From Ideonella sp. (lineage in GTDB: Bacteria > Pseudomonadota > Gammaproteobacteria > Burkholderiales > Burkholderiaceae_C): DNA of 64,000 nt. Position 1 is the first letter of the stretch. Each line of letters begins with the position of its first letter. The translations under genes and the position numbers were made by a program. The notes beneath the pieces are model-generated. The model made no database searches, was not told the origin of the DNA, and saw only the letters and a list, made by a program, of their open reading frames with translations. The stretch spans positions 434,001 to 498,000 of the forward strand of contig JADKIA010000003.1 in NCBI GenBank assembly GCA_016721465.1, read 5' to 3'. Positions 36,959 to 48,136 of this stretch are shown here, piece by piece.

Positions 36959-37678
36959 TCAATTGGGCGCCGACGCGGCCGGCCGGGCCAACGGTGCCCG
37001 CAATCGCGCATCGAAGTCGCGCGGCGCCACGTACTGCAGCGCCGTGCGCGTCTTGCCGCTGGCCGGCACGGCGGCGGTCATGCCGATGGCCGGATACAAC
37101 AGCACGCGCACGCCATCGGCCTGGGTCACGGTCTCGGCCGGCTCGCCGAAGCGCTGGCGCAGGTCGGCCTCGCTGAGTTGCAGGCTGGGCACGAAGCTCA
37201 GGCCCGCAATGCGGGCGCTTTCGGCCTCGGCACGGGCGTCGTGTGTCATGTCGAAGCGGCGCACGCCACCATCCATCGCCTCGGAGCGGGGCGCGCCTTC
37301 GCGCCAGCGCCGCAAGGTCGCGGCCGGCACGTCGAAGGACAGCACCAGGCGCCCGCTGACGAAGCCTGCGGCAAAGGGCTCCATCAGGGCCTCCAGCGCA
37401 CCCACCTCGCCCAGGCGCGCCACCAGCGCCGGCTGCAATGTGTCGCCGAAGCGGCCCTTGGCGGTGGCCAGGGTGTCGCGACCCAGCGTCAGGCCAAACA
37501 CCTCCAGCGCACCACTGGTGGTGGCGCGGGCCTGCCAGGGCAACTGGCCGTCCTGTTGGGCCGGGCTGGCAGCGGAGGAGGGCGGCACCGCGCCGCCCAT
37601 GTGCAGCAGTGGCAGCGCAAACGCCACCAGCAGCACCAGGAGTCCAGCGCACAGCGCCAACATGACAGGATGTTTCAT
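36959..37678 (-). CDS. Hypothetical membrane-anchored protein
   Basis: 239 residues. An N-terminal hydrophobic segment (about 5-28, MLALCAGLLVLLVAFALPLL) serves as signal anchor. The rest is probably periplasmic, with repeated FGLTLGRDTLATAKGRFGDT and LRQRFGEPAETVTQADGVRV motifs that look like two related alpha/beta units of the SmpA/BamE-like or lipid-binding kind, but I cannot name the family. Such genes occur widely in Burkholderiales as conserved unknowns. It converges with rluA (13-nt gap) and is divergent from the SDR gene. Confidence 0.7.
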   Translation of the reverse strand: MKHPVMLALCAGLLVLLVAFALPLLHMGGAVPPSSAASPAQQDGQLPWQARATTSGALEVFGLTLGRDTLATAKGRFGDTLQPALVARLGEVGALEALMEPFAAGFVSGRLVLSFDVPAATLRRWREGAPRSEAMDGGVRRFDMTHDARAEAESARIAGLSFVPSLQLSEADLRQRFGEPAETVTQADGVRVLLYPAIGMTAAVPASGKTRTALQYVAPRDFDARLRAPLARPAASAPN

Positions 37679-37719
37679 CGGCTTGATTTTCAGGCCATTG
37701 GCGCATTACCCTGCCGAAC

Positions 37720-38475
37720 ATGACAACCCACCTCTACATCGTGACTGGTTCCTCCCGTGGCGTGGGCGAGGCCCTGGTGGCCGAACTGCTGCGGCCCGAG
37801 CACACCGTGCTGGGCCTGGCCCGGCACCACAACGAGGTGCTGGAACAGATGGCGGCCCGGCATTCCGCGCACCTCACGCAATGGGCGGTGGACCTGTCCT
37901 CGCCAGCGCTGGCCGCGCAGCGCCTGGGCGAATGGCTGGCCCGCATGGACAGCAGCCTCGTGGCCAGCGCCACCTTGATCAACAACGCTGGCGTGGTGAG
38001 CACGCCGGCGCCATTGGGTCAGGGGCATCTGGCCGAGTTGTCCAATGCCGTGCGTGTCGGCCTGGAGGCGCCGCTGATGCTGAGCGCTGCATTCCTGCAC
38101 GCCACCGATCCCTGGACCGCGCCACGCCGCGTGCTCAACGTCTCGTCCGGGCTGGGCCGCCGGGCGATGGCGGGCAGCGCGGCCTACTGCGCCGCCAAGG
38201 CGGGCATGGACCACTTCACCCGGGCAATGTCGTTGGAGCAGGCGGCCCGGCCCCATGGCGCGCGGGTGATGTCCATCGCTCCGGGCGTGATCGACACCGA
38301 CATGCAGCGCCAGCTGCGCGACGCCGACGCCACCCTGTTTCCCGAGCGCGCGATGTTTGCCCGCCTGCACGACGAAGGGCAACTGCTCAGCCCGCGAGCG
38401 TGTGCACAGAAGTTGCTGGCGCGGCTGGACCGGGCCGATTTCGGCAGCGACCCGATCGGCGACGTGCGGGACTGA
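37720..38475 (+). CDS. Short-chain dehydrogenase/reductase (sepiapterin/benzil-reductase-like)
   Basis: 251 residues. Cofactor loop IVTGSSRGVGEALV, LINNAGVVS, catalytic serine in LNVSSGLGRRAM, and AAYCAAKAGMDHF with Tyr and Lys, then PGVIDTDMQ. The overall pattern, with a short N-terminus and the MSIAPGVIDTDMQRQL end, resembles bacterial benzil reductase/sepiapterin reductase relatives, which use NADPH. The substrate cannot be told. It lies 104 nt before mdlA, with a TAGAAT -10 candidate in between, so it is probably separate from that operon. Confidence 0.85.
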   Translation: MTTHLYIVTGSSRGVGEALVAELLRPEHTVLGLARHHNEVLEQMAARHSAHLTQWAVDLSSPALAAQRLGEWLARMDSSLVASATLINNAGVVSTPAPLGQGHLAELSNAVRVGLEAPLMLSAAFLHATDPWTAPRRVLNVSSGLGRRAMAGSAAYCAAKAGMDHFTRAMSLEQAARPHGARVMSIAPGVIDTDMQRQLRDADATLFPERAMFARLHDEGQLLSPRACAQKLLARLDRADFGSDPIGDVRD

Positions 38476-38579
38476 TCGCCCGGTCGGCGCTGGCCAGCGC
38501 AGCCGCCCTCTAGAATCCGCGCCCTTCCTCTGCGTCATTCAACGCCCGCTTCGGATCGTCGCGGGCGGTCGCTTGCCCC

Positions 38580-40311
<1,732 letters not shown>

Positions 40312-40322
<11 letters not shown>

Positions 40323-42129
40323 AGCCGACACCGCTCTGCCAACGCCAAAAGACAGCGTCCGGCGCGCTGCTCCGGCGGAGCGTCGGGCCGCATTGGCCTT
40401 GTTAATTCGCGCGGCGCGATCAGAGATCGGCCTGTTGCGCGCCGCCGTGCCCTGGCTGGTGCTGGCCGCGCTGCTCGAAGCGCTGGGCCCGATGCTGGGC
40501 AAGGCCTTCATCGACCGGCACCTGTTGCCGCGCGATGGGCAGCTGCTGCCCATTGCCGGCCTGCTGGGCGGGGCCTGGCTGGCCAGCTGTGCGGCCAGCT
40601 GGTTGCGCTACCTGCAACTGCTGAACCTGGCCGGCCTGGCCATGCGCTCGGTGCAACGCATCCGCGAGCGCGTCTACGGGCATGTCTTGCGGCTGCCGAT
40701 GGCGTATTTCGACCGCGCCATCATCGGCCAGATCGTCTCGCGCGTCACCAACGACACCGAGGCCGTGAAGACGCTGTACGTGCAGGTGATGTTCGTGCTG
40801 CTGGACAGCCTGATCATGCTGGTGGGCATGGTGGCCGCGATGGCCTGGCTGGACTGGCGGTTGATGCTGATCGTGGCCTTGCTCATCCCCGCCGTGGCGG
40901 GCATCGTCTGGATCTACCAGCGGCTGTCTGCGCCGGCCGTTGCCCGAAGCCGTGCGGCGCGCAGCGAGATCAATGCGCAGGCGGCCGAGTCCATCGCGGG
41001 CATGGCGGCCATCCAGGCCAGCGTGGCGGAAGGGCGTTTTCGCGAGCGATTCGCGGCGGTGAACCAGGCGCACTATCGAGCCCGGCAGGACGAGTTGCGC
41101 GCCAACGCCTGGCTGTTGCGCCCGGCATTGGACTTCCTGAACGTGGCCATGATCGGGGCGGTGATCGCGGCATTCGGCCTGCGCCAGCATGGTGGCGCGC
41201 TGGGCGCGGCCGAAGTGGGCGTGCTCTACGCCTTCGTCAGCTACATCGCCCGCGTGGTCGAGCCGCTGATCCAGATCACCATGCAGTTCTCCCAGTTGCA
41301 GCAAGCGGTGGTGGCGGCCGCGCGGGTGAACACGCTGCTCGACGAGGCCGAGGTCCCGTCGGCTGCTGCTGGCTCGGGGGTGAGCGAGGGTCGCATCTGC
41401 GTGCGGGCGCTGAACTTCGGCTACCTGCCGGGCCGCACCGTGCTGCACGACGTGAGCCTGGACATCGAGCCCGGCCGCTTCATCGGCATCGTGGGCCACA
41501 CCGGCAGCGGCAAGAGCACGCTGCTGTCGCTGTTGCTGCGCTTCTATGAGGCACCGCCGGGCAGCTTGTTCATCGACGGCGTGGCCCCGGCCGAGATGGG
41601 CGACGAGGCCTTCCGCCGGGCCGTGGGCCTGGTGCCGCAAGACCCGTTCCTGCTGGCGGCCAGTGCGCGCGAGAACATTGCCATGGGGCGACCGCTCGAT
41701 GCCAGCGCCATCGAAATCGCCGCGCGCGCGGCCGGTGCGCACGCGCTGATCGAGCGATTGCCCCAGGGTTACGAAACGCCGCTGGGTGAGGGCGGCGCGC
41801 GCCTCGCCGTGGGCGAGAAGCAACTGATCGCGCTGGCCCGCGCATTGGCGGGCCGACCTCGCATCCTGCTGCTGGACGAGGCCACCTCGCACATCGACAG
41901 CGAGACCGAGGGCGTGGTGCAGCGCGCTTTGCTGGCCTTGCACGGGCAGGTCACGGTGCTGGCAGTGGCGCACCGCCTGTCCACCATCCGCGAAGCCGAC
42001 GAGATCGTGGTCTTTCACCACGGTCGCATCGTCGAGCGCGGCACCCATGCGCAGTTGATGGACATTGCGGATGGACGCTATCAACGGCTGGTGCTGCTTC
42101 AGCAATTGGAGTCGGACGAGAACCCATGA
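40312..42129 (+). CDS. mdlB: ABC exporter half-transporter, MdlB-like (catalytic partner)
   Basis: 605 residues from ATG 40312 inside the end of mdlA. Membrane domain in residues 40-340, then Walker A GHTGSGKSTLLSLLLR, the atypical signature LAVGEKQLIALARAL (LSVGQKQ in E. coli MdlB), Walker B ILLLDEATSHIDSETE with the catalytic Glu, and VAHRLST. The combined picture of one subunit with LSGGQ but no catalytic Glu and the other with Glu but a modified signature means a single consensus ATP site per heterodimer. A 40-residue charged N-terminal tail precedes the first helix. Confidence 0.91.
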
Positions 42130-43397
42130 CGCTCGCCGATGACGATCCCACCACCGACGAGAACACGCCGCTGTTGATGCAGCGGCAGTTCCGCAACTTC
42201 TGGCTGGCGCGCATTGCGTCCACCGCTGCAGGCCAGATGATGATGGTGGCGCTGGGGTGGCAGATGTACGAGCTGACCGGCAGCGCCTGGGACCTGGGCC
42301 TGGTGGGCCTGGCGCAGTTTCTGCCGGCCTTGGCCCTGGCCCTGCCCGCCGGCCATGTGGTGGACCGCCACGATCGCAGCCGCGTGCTGATGGCCGTGCT
42401 GGTGTTGCAGGCACTGGCCGCGGCCGTGCTGGGGCTGGCTTCGCACCAGCAGGTGGTGTCGCGTGAGGCTGTCCTGGCCGTGTCGGTGCTGCTGGGTGGT
42501 CTGCGCGCCTTCCAGATGCCAGCCAGCCAGGCCATGCTGCCGCAGTTGGTGGGCCAGACGCTGCTGCCGCGCGCACTGGCCTTGTCGTCCGGCGCGGTGC
42601 AGGCGGCGATCATCGTCGGGCCGGCCGTCGGTGGGCTGGTCTTTGCGCTGGGCGCACAGGCGGTGTACGCGTTCTCGGCGGCAGGCTTCGCGGCGGCCTG
42701 CGTTGCCATGTCGCGGGTGCCGCCGCGCCCGCTGGCCTTGTCCACCCAGCCGCTGTCGTGGGACACGCTGCTGGCCGGGCTGGCCTTCATCCGCCGGCGA
42801 CCGGTGGTGTTGGGCGCCATGTCGCTGGACCTGTTTGCCGTGCTGTTGGGCGGCGCCACGGCGCTGCTGCCTGTGTTTGCCCGCGACATGCTGCAGGCCG
42901 GCCCGCTGGCCTTGGGGCTGCTTCGTTCGGCGCCGGCGGTGGGTGCCTTGCTCATGTCGGTGGTGCTGGCGCACGTGCCGATCCAGCGCCGCGCGGGGCA
43001 TTGGCTGCTGGGGGCCGTCGGCCTGTATGGCGTGGCGATGATCGTGTTCGGGCTGTCCACCGCGGTGTGGTTGTCGCTGCTGGCGCTGGTGATCTCCGGC
43101 GCGGCGGACATGGTCAGCGTGGTCATTCGACAGACCTTGGTGCAATTGGAAACGCCGGACGCCATGCGCGGCCGCGTCAGCGCCGTGAATTCCGTCTTCA
43201 TCGGCGCCAGCAATCAGTTGGGGGAGTTCGAGTCCGGTGTCACGGCCGCATGGTGGGGCGCTGTAGCATCCGTGGTGGCTGGCGGCGTCGGGACGATGGT
43301 GGTGGTGGGTGTTTGGTTCCGCCTGTTCCCCGCCTTGGCCGGGCGTGACCAATTGGTGGCGCCCGAAGCACATCCCTCGGGTGGAGACAGGGTTTGA
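42126..43397 (+). CDS. MFS exporter (EntS/MFS_3 type)
   Basis: 423 residues with about 12 helices, start overlapping mdlB by 4 nt. The MFS loop is AGHVVDRHDRSRVLMAV, preceded by FRNFWLARIASTAAGQMM, and MRGRVSAVNSVFIGASNQLG in the second half matches the EntS/MFS_3 group that includes enterobactin exporters. Proton-driven efflux of a small molecule is likely; no siderophore biosynthesis gene is near. Its stop overlaps the next gene's TTG start. Confidence 0.88.
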   Translation: MTLADDDPTTDENTPLLMQRQFRNFWLARIASTAAGQMMMVALGWQMYELTGSAWDLGLVGLAQFLPALALALPAGHVVDRHDRSRVLMAVLVLQALAAAVLGLASHQQVVSREAVLAVSVLLGGLRAFQMPASQAMLPQLVGQTLLPRALALSSGAVQAAIIVGPAVGGLVFALGAQAVYAFSAAGFAAACVAMSRVPPRPLALSTQPLSWDTLLAGLAFIRRRPVVLGAMSLDLFAVLLGGATALLPVFARDMLQAGPLALGLLRSAPAVGALLMSVVLAHVPIQRRAGHWLLGAVGLYGVAMIVFGLSTAVWLSLLALVISGAADMVSVVIRQTLVQLETPDAMRGRVSAVNSVFIGASNQLGEFESGVTAAWWGAVASVVAGGVGTMVVVGVWFRLFPALAGRDQLVAPEAHPSGGDRV

Positions 43398-44503
43398 TTG
43401 ATTCGGACGTCCAGGCGCTGGCCGATCTGCTGGAGAGCCTGGGGATCGGCTTCGGCATTGCCGATGCGCGGGGGCAGGCCGAGGTGGCCAATCGGTGGCT
43501 TGGCTCCGGCGCGGGCCTGCGCAGTGCTTCGATCGGCCTTGCCGATGGGCGGCAGCTGACGCTGCGCTTGCCCGTCGCCTTCGATCGCCACCTGGGCGGC
43601 GACGCCGAAACACGCTTCCGCCTGCTGGCCGAGCACTCCACCGACCTGATCATCGCGGTGGACCTGGATCTGGTCATCGGCTACGCCTCGCCGGCCACCA
43701 GCAGCATGCTGGGCTGTGCGCCAGAAGCGTTGCAGGGCCACACGCTGGCCGAATTGCTGGTGCCCGAGGAGCGCGCCGCCTTCATTGCCCGGCATTTCAC
43801 GCGCAGCGCCGGCCTGGCCAGTGGACCGGACCTGTTTCGCGCGCTGTGCCGAGACGGCAGCACCCGCTGGGTCGAGGCGAGGGTGGCCACGCTGCCTCCG
43901 GGCAATGGCCTGGGAGACTACCTGGTGACACTGCGCAGTGCCGACCAGCGACGCCGCTCGGAGGAGACCCTGGGCCAGGCCAACGCCGAGTTGTCGGCGC
44001 TGGCCTCCACCGACGCGCTCACCGGCCTGCCCAATCGTCGGCAGTTTGACGCCACCCTGCAGAAGGAGTGGTACCGGGCCTTGCGTGACGGCACCTCGCT
44101 GGGGCTGTTGATGGTGGACATCGATCACTTCAAGTCGCTCAACGACCTGTTTGGCCACCAGGTGGGCGACCTGTTCCTGGCCCGCGTGGGTGCGCTCATC
44201 CGCGACAGCGTGCGCCGCGCGGGCGACTTGGCCGCTCGCTTTGGCGGAGAGGAATTTGCGGTGGTGCTGCCTGGCACCTCTGTGGCCGGCGCGATGGACA
44301 TCGGCGAGGTGGTGCGACGCAGCATCGCCGCCGCAGACTTTCGATCGGCCGTGCAAGGCGGCTACGGCGTGAGCGTGAGCATCGGCGCGGCGGCCATGGT
44401 GCCGGTGCCGTCCGCCAGTGCGGCCAGGCTGGTGCAGGACGCCGACGCTGCGCTCTACCAGGCCAAACGCAATGGGCGCAATCGAGTGGAGGCATTGACA
44501 TGA
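43394..44503 (+). CDS. PAS-domain diguanylate cyclase
   Basis: 369 residues from a TTG at 43394 that overlaps the MFS stop (TTGA); no ATG or GTG is available near the N-terminus. Residues 1-75 form a short degenerate sensor-like region, 78-195 a PAS domain (LLAEHSTDLIIAVDLDLVIG, ARVATLPPGNGLGDYLV), and the GGDEF domain follows with LASTDALTGLPNRRQFD, MVDIDHFKSLND and ARFGGEEFAVVLPG. The I-site RAGD is intact five residues before GGEEF. It is soluble. Coupling to an ABC/MFS export operon suggests c-di-GMP output tied to export, which is inferred only. Confidence 0.9.
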   Translation: MIDSDVQALADLLESLGIGFGIADARGQAEVANRWLGSGAGLRSASIGLADGRQLTLRLPVAFDRHLGGDAETRFRLLAEHSTDLIIAVDLDLVIGYASPATSSMLGCAPEALQGHTLAELLVPEERAAFIARHFTRSAGLASGPDLFRALCRDGSTRWVEARVATLPPGNGLGDYLVTLRSADQRRRSEETLGQANAELSALASTDALTGLPNRRQFDATLQKEWYRALRDGTSLGLLMVDIDHFKSLNDLFGHQVGDLFLARVGALIRDSVRRAGDLAARFGGEEFAVVLPGTSVAGAMDIGEVVRRSIAAADFRSAVQGGYGVSVSIGAAAMVPVPSASAARLVQDADAALYQAKRNGRNRVEALT

Positions 44504-44558
44504 ACCGCCGGGCCGTCCCCAAGTTGAATACCGCAGTGCGAAGCAAGGAGTTTGCCTG

Positions 44559-45350
44559 ATGAGCCAGAACCCATCCGTCGCCGAGCCGGTGCTCCTCACC
44601 CGCGTGGATCCTGCCGGATTCGCCGTGCTCACGATGAACCGACCGCAGGCGATGAATGCGCTGTCGGCCGAGTTGATGACCGCCCTGGCCGACGCGGTGG
44701 ATGCGATGGCGGCCAACCCCGCGGTGCGGGTGCTGATCCTGACCGGGGCCGGCCGCGCGTTCACGGCCGGGCTGGACCTGAAGGAAATCGGTGCAGGTGC
44801 CGGCAGCATCGGTGGGCGAGCGAAGCCTCGCGATCCGGTGCAGGCCATTGGCCGATTTGCCGGTCCGGTGATCGCCGCGGTCAACGGCGCAGCGGTGACC
44901 GGCGGCTTTGAGTTGGCACTGGCCTGCGACATCCTGCTCGCCAGTTCAGCCGCCCGGTTCGCCGACACGCACGTGCGCATCGGTGTGGCGCCCGGCTGGG
45001 GCCTGTCGCAGCGCTTGAGTCGCGCCATCGGCGCCTACCGGGCACGTGAGATCTCGTTCACCGGCCGATGGGTCGGCGCAGAGCAAGCGGCCGCCTGGGG
45101 ATTCGTCAATCGCGTGGTGTCGGCAGAGAGCCTGTTGGCCGAGGCCGAGGCCATGGCGCGGGAGATGCTGGCCAACATTCCGGAGATGCTGCAGCGTTAC
45201 AAGGCCGTCATCAACGATGGCCATGCCTTGGCTTTCGGCGAGGGCATGGCGCTGGAGCGCGAGCGCGCCACGGCTTTCAACAGCGGTGTGGCTGCCGATG
45301 CCGTGGAACAGCGCCGCGAGGCCGTGCGCGAACGCAACCGCAGCAGCTGA
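44559..45350 (+). CDS. Enoyl-CoA hydratase/isomerase family protein
   Basis: 263 residues with AAGGAG site. Crotonase fold: NRPQAMNALSAELM, FTAGLDLKEIG and NGAAVTGGFELALACD, with the oxyanion glycine and first catalytic Glu in place. The second catalytic Glu of true hydratases, normally in a PE-I/L-G motif, is replaced by His in FADTHVRIGVAPGWG. This variant is common in a large group still annotated as enoyl-CoA hydratase, whose reaction may differ. It follows the diguanylate cyclase gene by 55 nt and ends before a hairpin that mainly serves the facing pfkA. Confidence 0.86.
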   Translation: MSQNPSVAEPVLLTRVDPAGFAVLTMNRPQAMNALSAELMTALADAVDAMAANPAVRVLILTGAGRAFTAGLDLKEIGAGAGSIGGRAKPRDPVQAIGRFAGPVIAAVNGAAVTGGFELALACDILLASSAARFADTHVRIGVAPGWGLSQRLSRAIGAYRAREISFTGRWVGAEQAAAWGFVNRVVSAESLLAEAEAMAREMLANIPEMLQRYKAVINDGHALAFGEGMALERERATAFNSGVAADAVEQRREAVRERNRSS

Positions 45351-45356
45351 TCGAGC

Positions 45357-45394
45357 AAGAAAAAGAGCCCCTGGAACCTACGGGCTCCAGGGGC
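45357..45394 (-). terminator. Rho-independent terminator between enoyl-CoA hydratase and pfkA genes
   Basis: GCCCCTGGA (45367-45375) pairs with TCCAGGGGC (45386-45394) in a 9-bp stem. On the minus strand the stem is followed by TCTTTTTCTTG, making a good terminator about 140 nt after the pfkA stop. On the plus strand no T-run follows, though the stem may still protect that transcript's end. Confidence 0.75.
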
Positions 45395-45534
45395 AACACT
45401 CCTCATCGCTGGCGCCGCTGATGCCTGCCGGAACTCACGAGTCCGACACAGCGACAGCCTCACCTTACGTCATCCGCCAGCGCTTGGCATTGGTGAAAAA
45501 CCAGAGGAACTTTCGGCGGCGCGGGCAATCAATG

Positions 45535-46596
45535 TCAGGCGCCCAGTGAAATCCCCAGGCCACGCGCGGCCTGCAGCAAGGCATGGTCGTTTGGCACGGG
45601 CCGGTTCTTGTTGGCCACTTCTTCGATGCGCACGCTGGCGATGTCCGATCCGGCCAGGGTCACCATGCGACCGAAGTCCCCCCTGCGCACCAACTGCGCC
45701 GCATGCCAGCCAAAGCGCGTGGCCAGCACCCGGTCAAAGGGCGTTGGTGAGCCGCCACGCTGCACATGGCCCAGCAAGGTGGCGCGCACCTCGCTCTGGA
45801 TCAGGGGCTGCAACTGATGTTGCAGCAGTGCGCCCACGCCGCCCAGCCGCAGCGGGTCGGGGCTGTCGGCGATGGTGGCAGCCACGGTGAGCGCACCACC
45901 CACCGGCTTGGCGCCTTCGGCGATGCAGATCAGCGTGTGGCCTTCGCGGCCCTCGCGTTCGCGGCAGCGCTGCACCACGGCGTCGAGCTGATAGGGCTGC
46001 TCGGGCAGCAGGATGATGTCTGCGGCGCCGGCCATGCCGCCTTCGAGCGCGATCCAGCCCGCATAGCGGCCCATGGTCTCGGCGATCATCACGCGGCCGT
46101 GGCTGCGGGCGGTGGTTTCCAGCCGGTCCAGCGCCTCGGCCACCACGGCCACCGCGCTGTCGAAGCCGAAGCTGCGGTCGGTGTGGCACAGGTCGTTGTC
46201 GATGGTCTTGGGCACGCCCACCACCGGCAGCCCCAGCAGGTGAAAGCGGTGGGCAATCGCCATGGTGCCGTCGCCACCGATCACCACCAGCGCGTCCAGA
46301 CCCAATTCACGGGCATACGCCATGGCCTGGCCCGACACGTCTGCGCCATTGGCGCCGAAGTAGTGGAACGGATCGCAGCGGTTGTGCGTACCCAGGATGG
46401 TGCCGCCTTGCGACAGGATGCCCACCACGGCGTCCGGATCGAGCCGGCGCGTTTCACGGCTCAGCAGGCCCAGAAAGCCGCGGCCGATGCCAGTGACTCG
46501 AGCACCGGCCTCGTTGATCAGCGCCAGCGTGACCGCACGGATCACTGCGTTCAGGCCGGGGCAGTCACCGCCGCCGGTCAGGATACCCACATGCAT
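45535..46596 (-). CDS. pfkA: 6-phosphofructokinase, group III (mixed-donor type)
   Basis: 353 residues from ATG 46596. Motifs: LTGGGDCPGLNAVIR, SQGGTILGTHNR, VVIGGDGT (G110), VPKTIDNDL (K130, catalytic Asp in TIDND) and AETMGRYAGWIALEGG. Donor choice in this family tracks two positions: Gly in GGDGT goes with ATP, Asp with PPi; Gly before TIDND goes with ATP, Lys with PPi. Here one points each way (G110, K130), the pattern of group III enzymes, many of which use ATP. It phosphorylates fructose 6-phosphate in glycolysis, or reverses the step if PPi-linked. It lies 31 nt after the S10 peptidase gene, so possibly cotranscribed. Confidence 0.9.
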   Translation of the reverse strand: MHVGILTGGGDCPGLNAVIRAVTLALINEAGARVTGIGRGFLGLLSRETRRLDPDAVVGILSQGGTILGTHNRCDPFHYFGANGADVSGQAMAYARELGLDALVVIGGDGTMAIAHRFHLLGLPVVGVPKTIDNDLCHTDRSFGFDSAVAVVAEALDRLETTARSHGRVMIAETMGRYAGWIALEGGMAGAADIILLPEQPYQLDAVVQRCREREGREGHTLICIAEGAKPVGGALTVAATIADSPDPLRLGGVGALLQHQLQPLIQSEVRATLLGHVQRGGSPTPFDRVLATRFGWHAAQLVRRGDFGRMVTLAGSDIASVRIEEVANKNRPVPNDHALLQAARGLGISLGA

Positions 46597-46627
46597 GCTC
46601 ACGGCCCCTTCGACAACGCTGGCGGTT

Positions 46628-48136
46628 TCAGTGGGCGCCGGCCAGCCACTCGACCAAATCGAGCTTGAACTGGCGCAGGTCTTCGATGCGGGTGTAGAAC
46701 ATGTGGCCAGCATCGTAGTGGCGGTGCGTGACCCGCGCGAGCACCTCGGCCGGGGCGTCCAGCTGTGCCAGCGACCAGTCGCTGGCCGAGTACGGTGTGC
46801 CCAGGTCGTAGCGTCCACTGGCGGCCAGCACGCGCAGGTGTGGATGACGGCGCAACGCCCGCGACAGGTCCGTGCTGGTGCAGGTGTAGCCGGTCGGGTC
46901 GCCTGTGCCCTTGCCGTCGCCGCGCACCCAGTTCCAGGCCTTGTTCACTTCGGGGTTGAACACTTCGTACCGCGCGTCTGCCGCGATGCCCAGCGAGCTG
47001 TAGTACGACAGGGCCAGTGCGGTGTAGGGGGCGTTCAGGGCCTCCATGCCGGGGTCGAACTCCCACTCGCGCGTGCGGCTGGCGGCCATCGGGCCGGTGG
47101 CTCGGGCTTCAAGGCGACCGACGATGCGGCCCTTCGCGCGCAGGGCCTCGACAAAGAAGCATTGATCACTGATGCGCAGGTTCTTCTCTTCCACCAAAGC
47201 CAAGGGCAGGCCGGTGACCGCGGCCAGTCGCTTCTCGATGCGGCGCTTGTTGCGGCCGTCCAGGCGGGCCCCGGCGTGCAATGCATGCAGGTAGTCCTCG
47301 GCGACGAAGGCTTCCGCGGCCTTGCGCGCGGCCTCGGGCGAGGCACCCAGCGGCCCGTCCAGCAGGCCGTGGTACTGGGCGACGTTGGCGAAGGCGGGCA
47401 GGAACAGCGCATAGGGCAGGTCGTTGCGGGGTGCGAACACCAGGCTTTGCAGGTCCATCGCGCACGACACCAGGATCAGGCCGTCCAGCGCCAGACCCAG
47501 ATCGAGCAGCTTGTCGGCCAATGCGGCGCCACGGGTGGTGCCATAGCTTTCTCCGGCCACGTAAAGCGGTGAGCCAAAGCGGCCATTGGCCGCCAGCCAG
47601 CCGCGCACCACCTCGGCCAGTGCCTCGACGTCGCCGTCGACCGACAGCAGCTTCTTGCGCGCCTCGTCACTGGCGGTGATGGAGTAGCCGGTGTGGGGCG
47701 GGTCGATGAACACCAGGTCGAACTGCGGCAACCAAGTCAAAGGGTTGTCCACCAGTCGATAGGGCGAGGGTGGCGCCGATCCGTCGTTAAGGATCGGCAC
47801 GCGCTTGGGCCCCAGCGCGCCCAGGTGCAACCACACCGAGGATGAGCCCGGCCCGCCATTGAACACAAAGCACACGGGCCGTGGCCCCGAGTTGCGTGCC
47901 GCGGTGTAGGCGATGTGGAAGATGGCCGCCTGCGGCTCGCCGCGGTCGGCCCCCAGGCCGGTCTGGGCCACTGGCAGGAAGCCGGCGCGCACCGTGTAGT
48001 CGAATCGGCGTCCATCGTCCAGCATCACCGATGCATTGGTCGGCTCGGTGGTGCGGGCCAGCAACTGGTCGACCTTGTCGCGCAGCCGCTTGGCGGCGTC
48101 GGCATCGGGCTTGGGGGCTGGGGTCTCGGTGGTCAT
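46628..48136 (-). CDS. S10 family serine carboxypeptidase-like protein
   Basis: 502 residues. Alpha/beta hydrolase of the S10 type: oxyanion region FNGGPGSSSVWLHLG (about 92-106), nucleophile S197 in VAGESYGTTRG, Asp in ASGRYDLGTPY and His in HYDAGHMFY. No signal peptide is visible (MTTETPAPKPDADAAKRL), so it is probably cytoplasmic, unlike eukaryotic secreted S10 enzymes. Bacterial members are poorly characterised. Its start overlaps the dehydratase stop by 4 nt, and its ribosome site lies within the dispersed repeat copy B. Confidence 0.88.
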   Translation of the reverse strand: MTTETPAPKPDADAAKRLRDKVDQLLARTTEPTNASVMLDDGRRFDYTVRAGFLPVAQTGLGADRGEPQAAIFHIAYTAARNSGPRPVCFVFNGGPGSSSVWLHLGALGPKRVPILNDGSAPPSPYRLVDNPLTWLPQFDLVFIDPPHTGYSITASDEARKKLLSVDGDVEALAEVVRGWLAANGRFGSPLYVAGESYGTTRGAALADKLLDLGLALDGLILVSCAMDLQSLVFAPRNDLPYALFLPAFANVAQYHGLLDGPLGASPEAARKAAEAFVAEDYLHALHAGARLDGRNKRRIEKRLAAVTGLPLALVEEKNLRISDQCFFVEALRAKGRIVGRLEARATGPMAASRTREWEFDPGMEALNAPYTALALSYYSSLGIAADARYEVFNPEVNKAWNWVRGDGKGTGDPTGYTCTSTDLSRALRRHPHLRVLAASGRYDLGTPYSASDWSLAQLDAPAEVLARVTHRHYDAGHMFYTRIEDLRQFKLDLVEWLAGAH

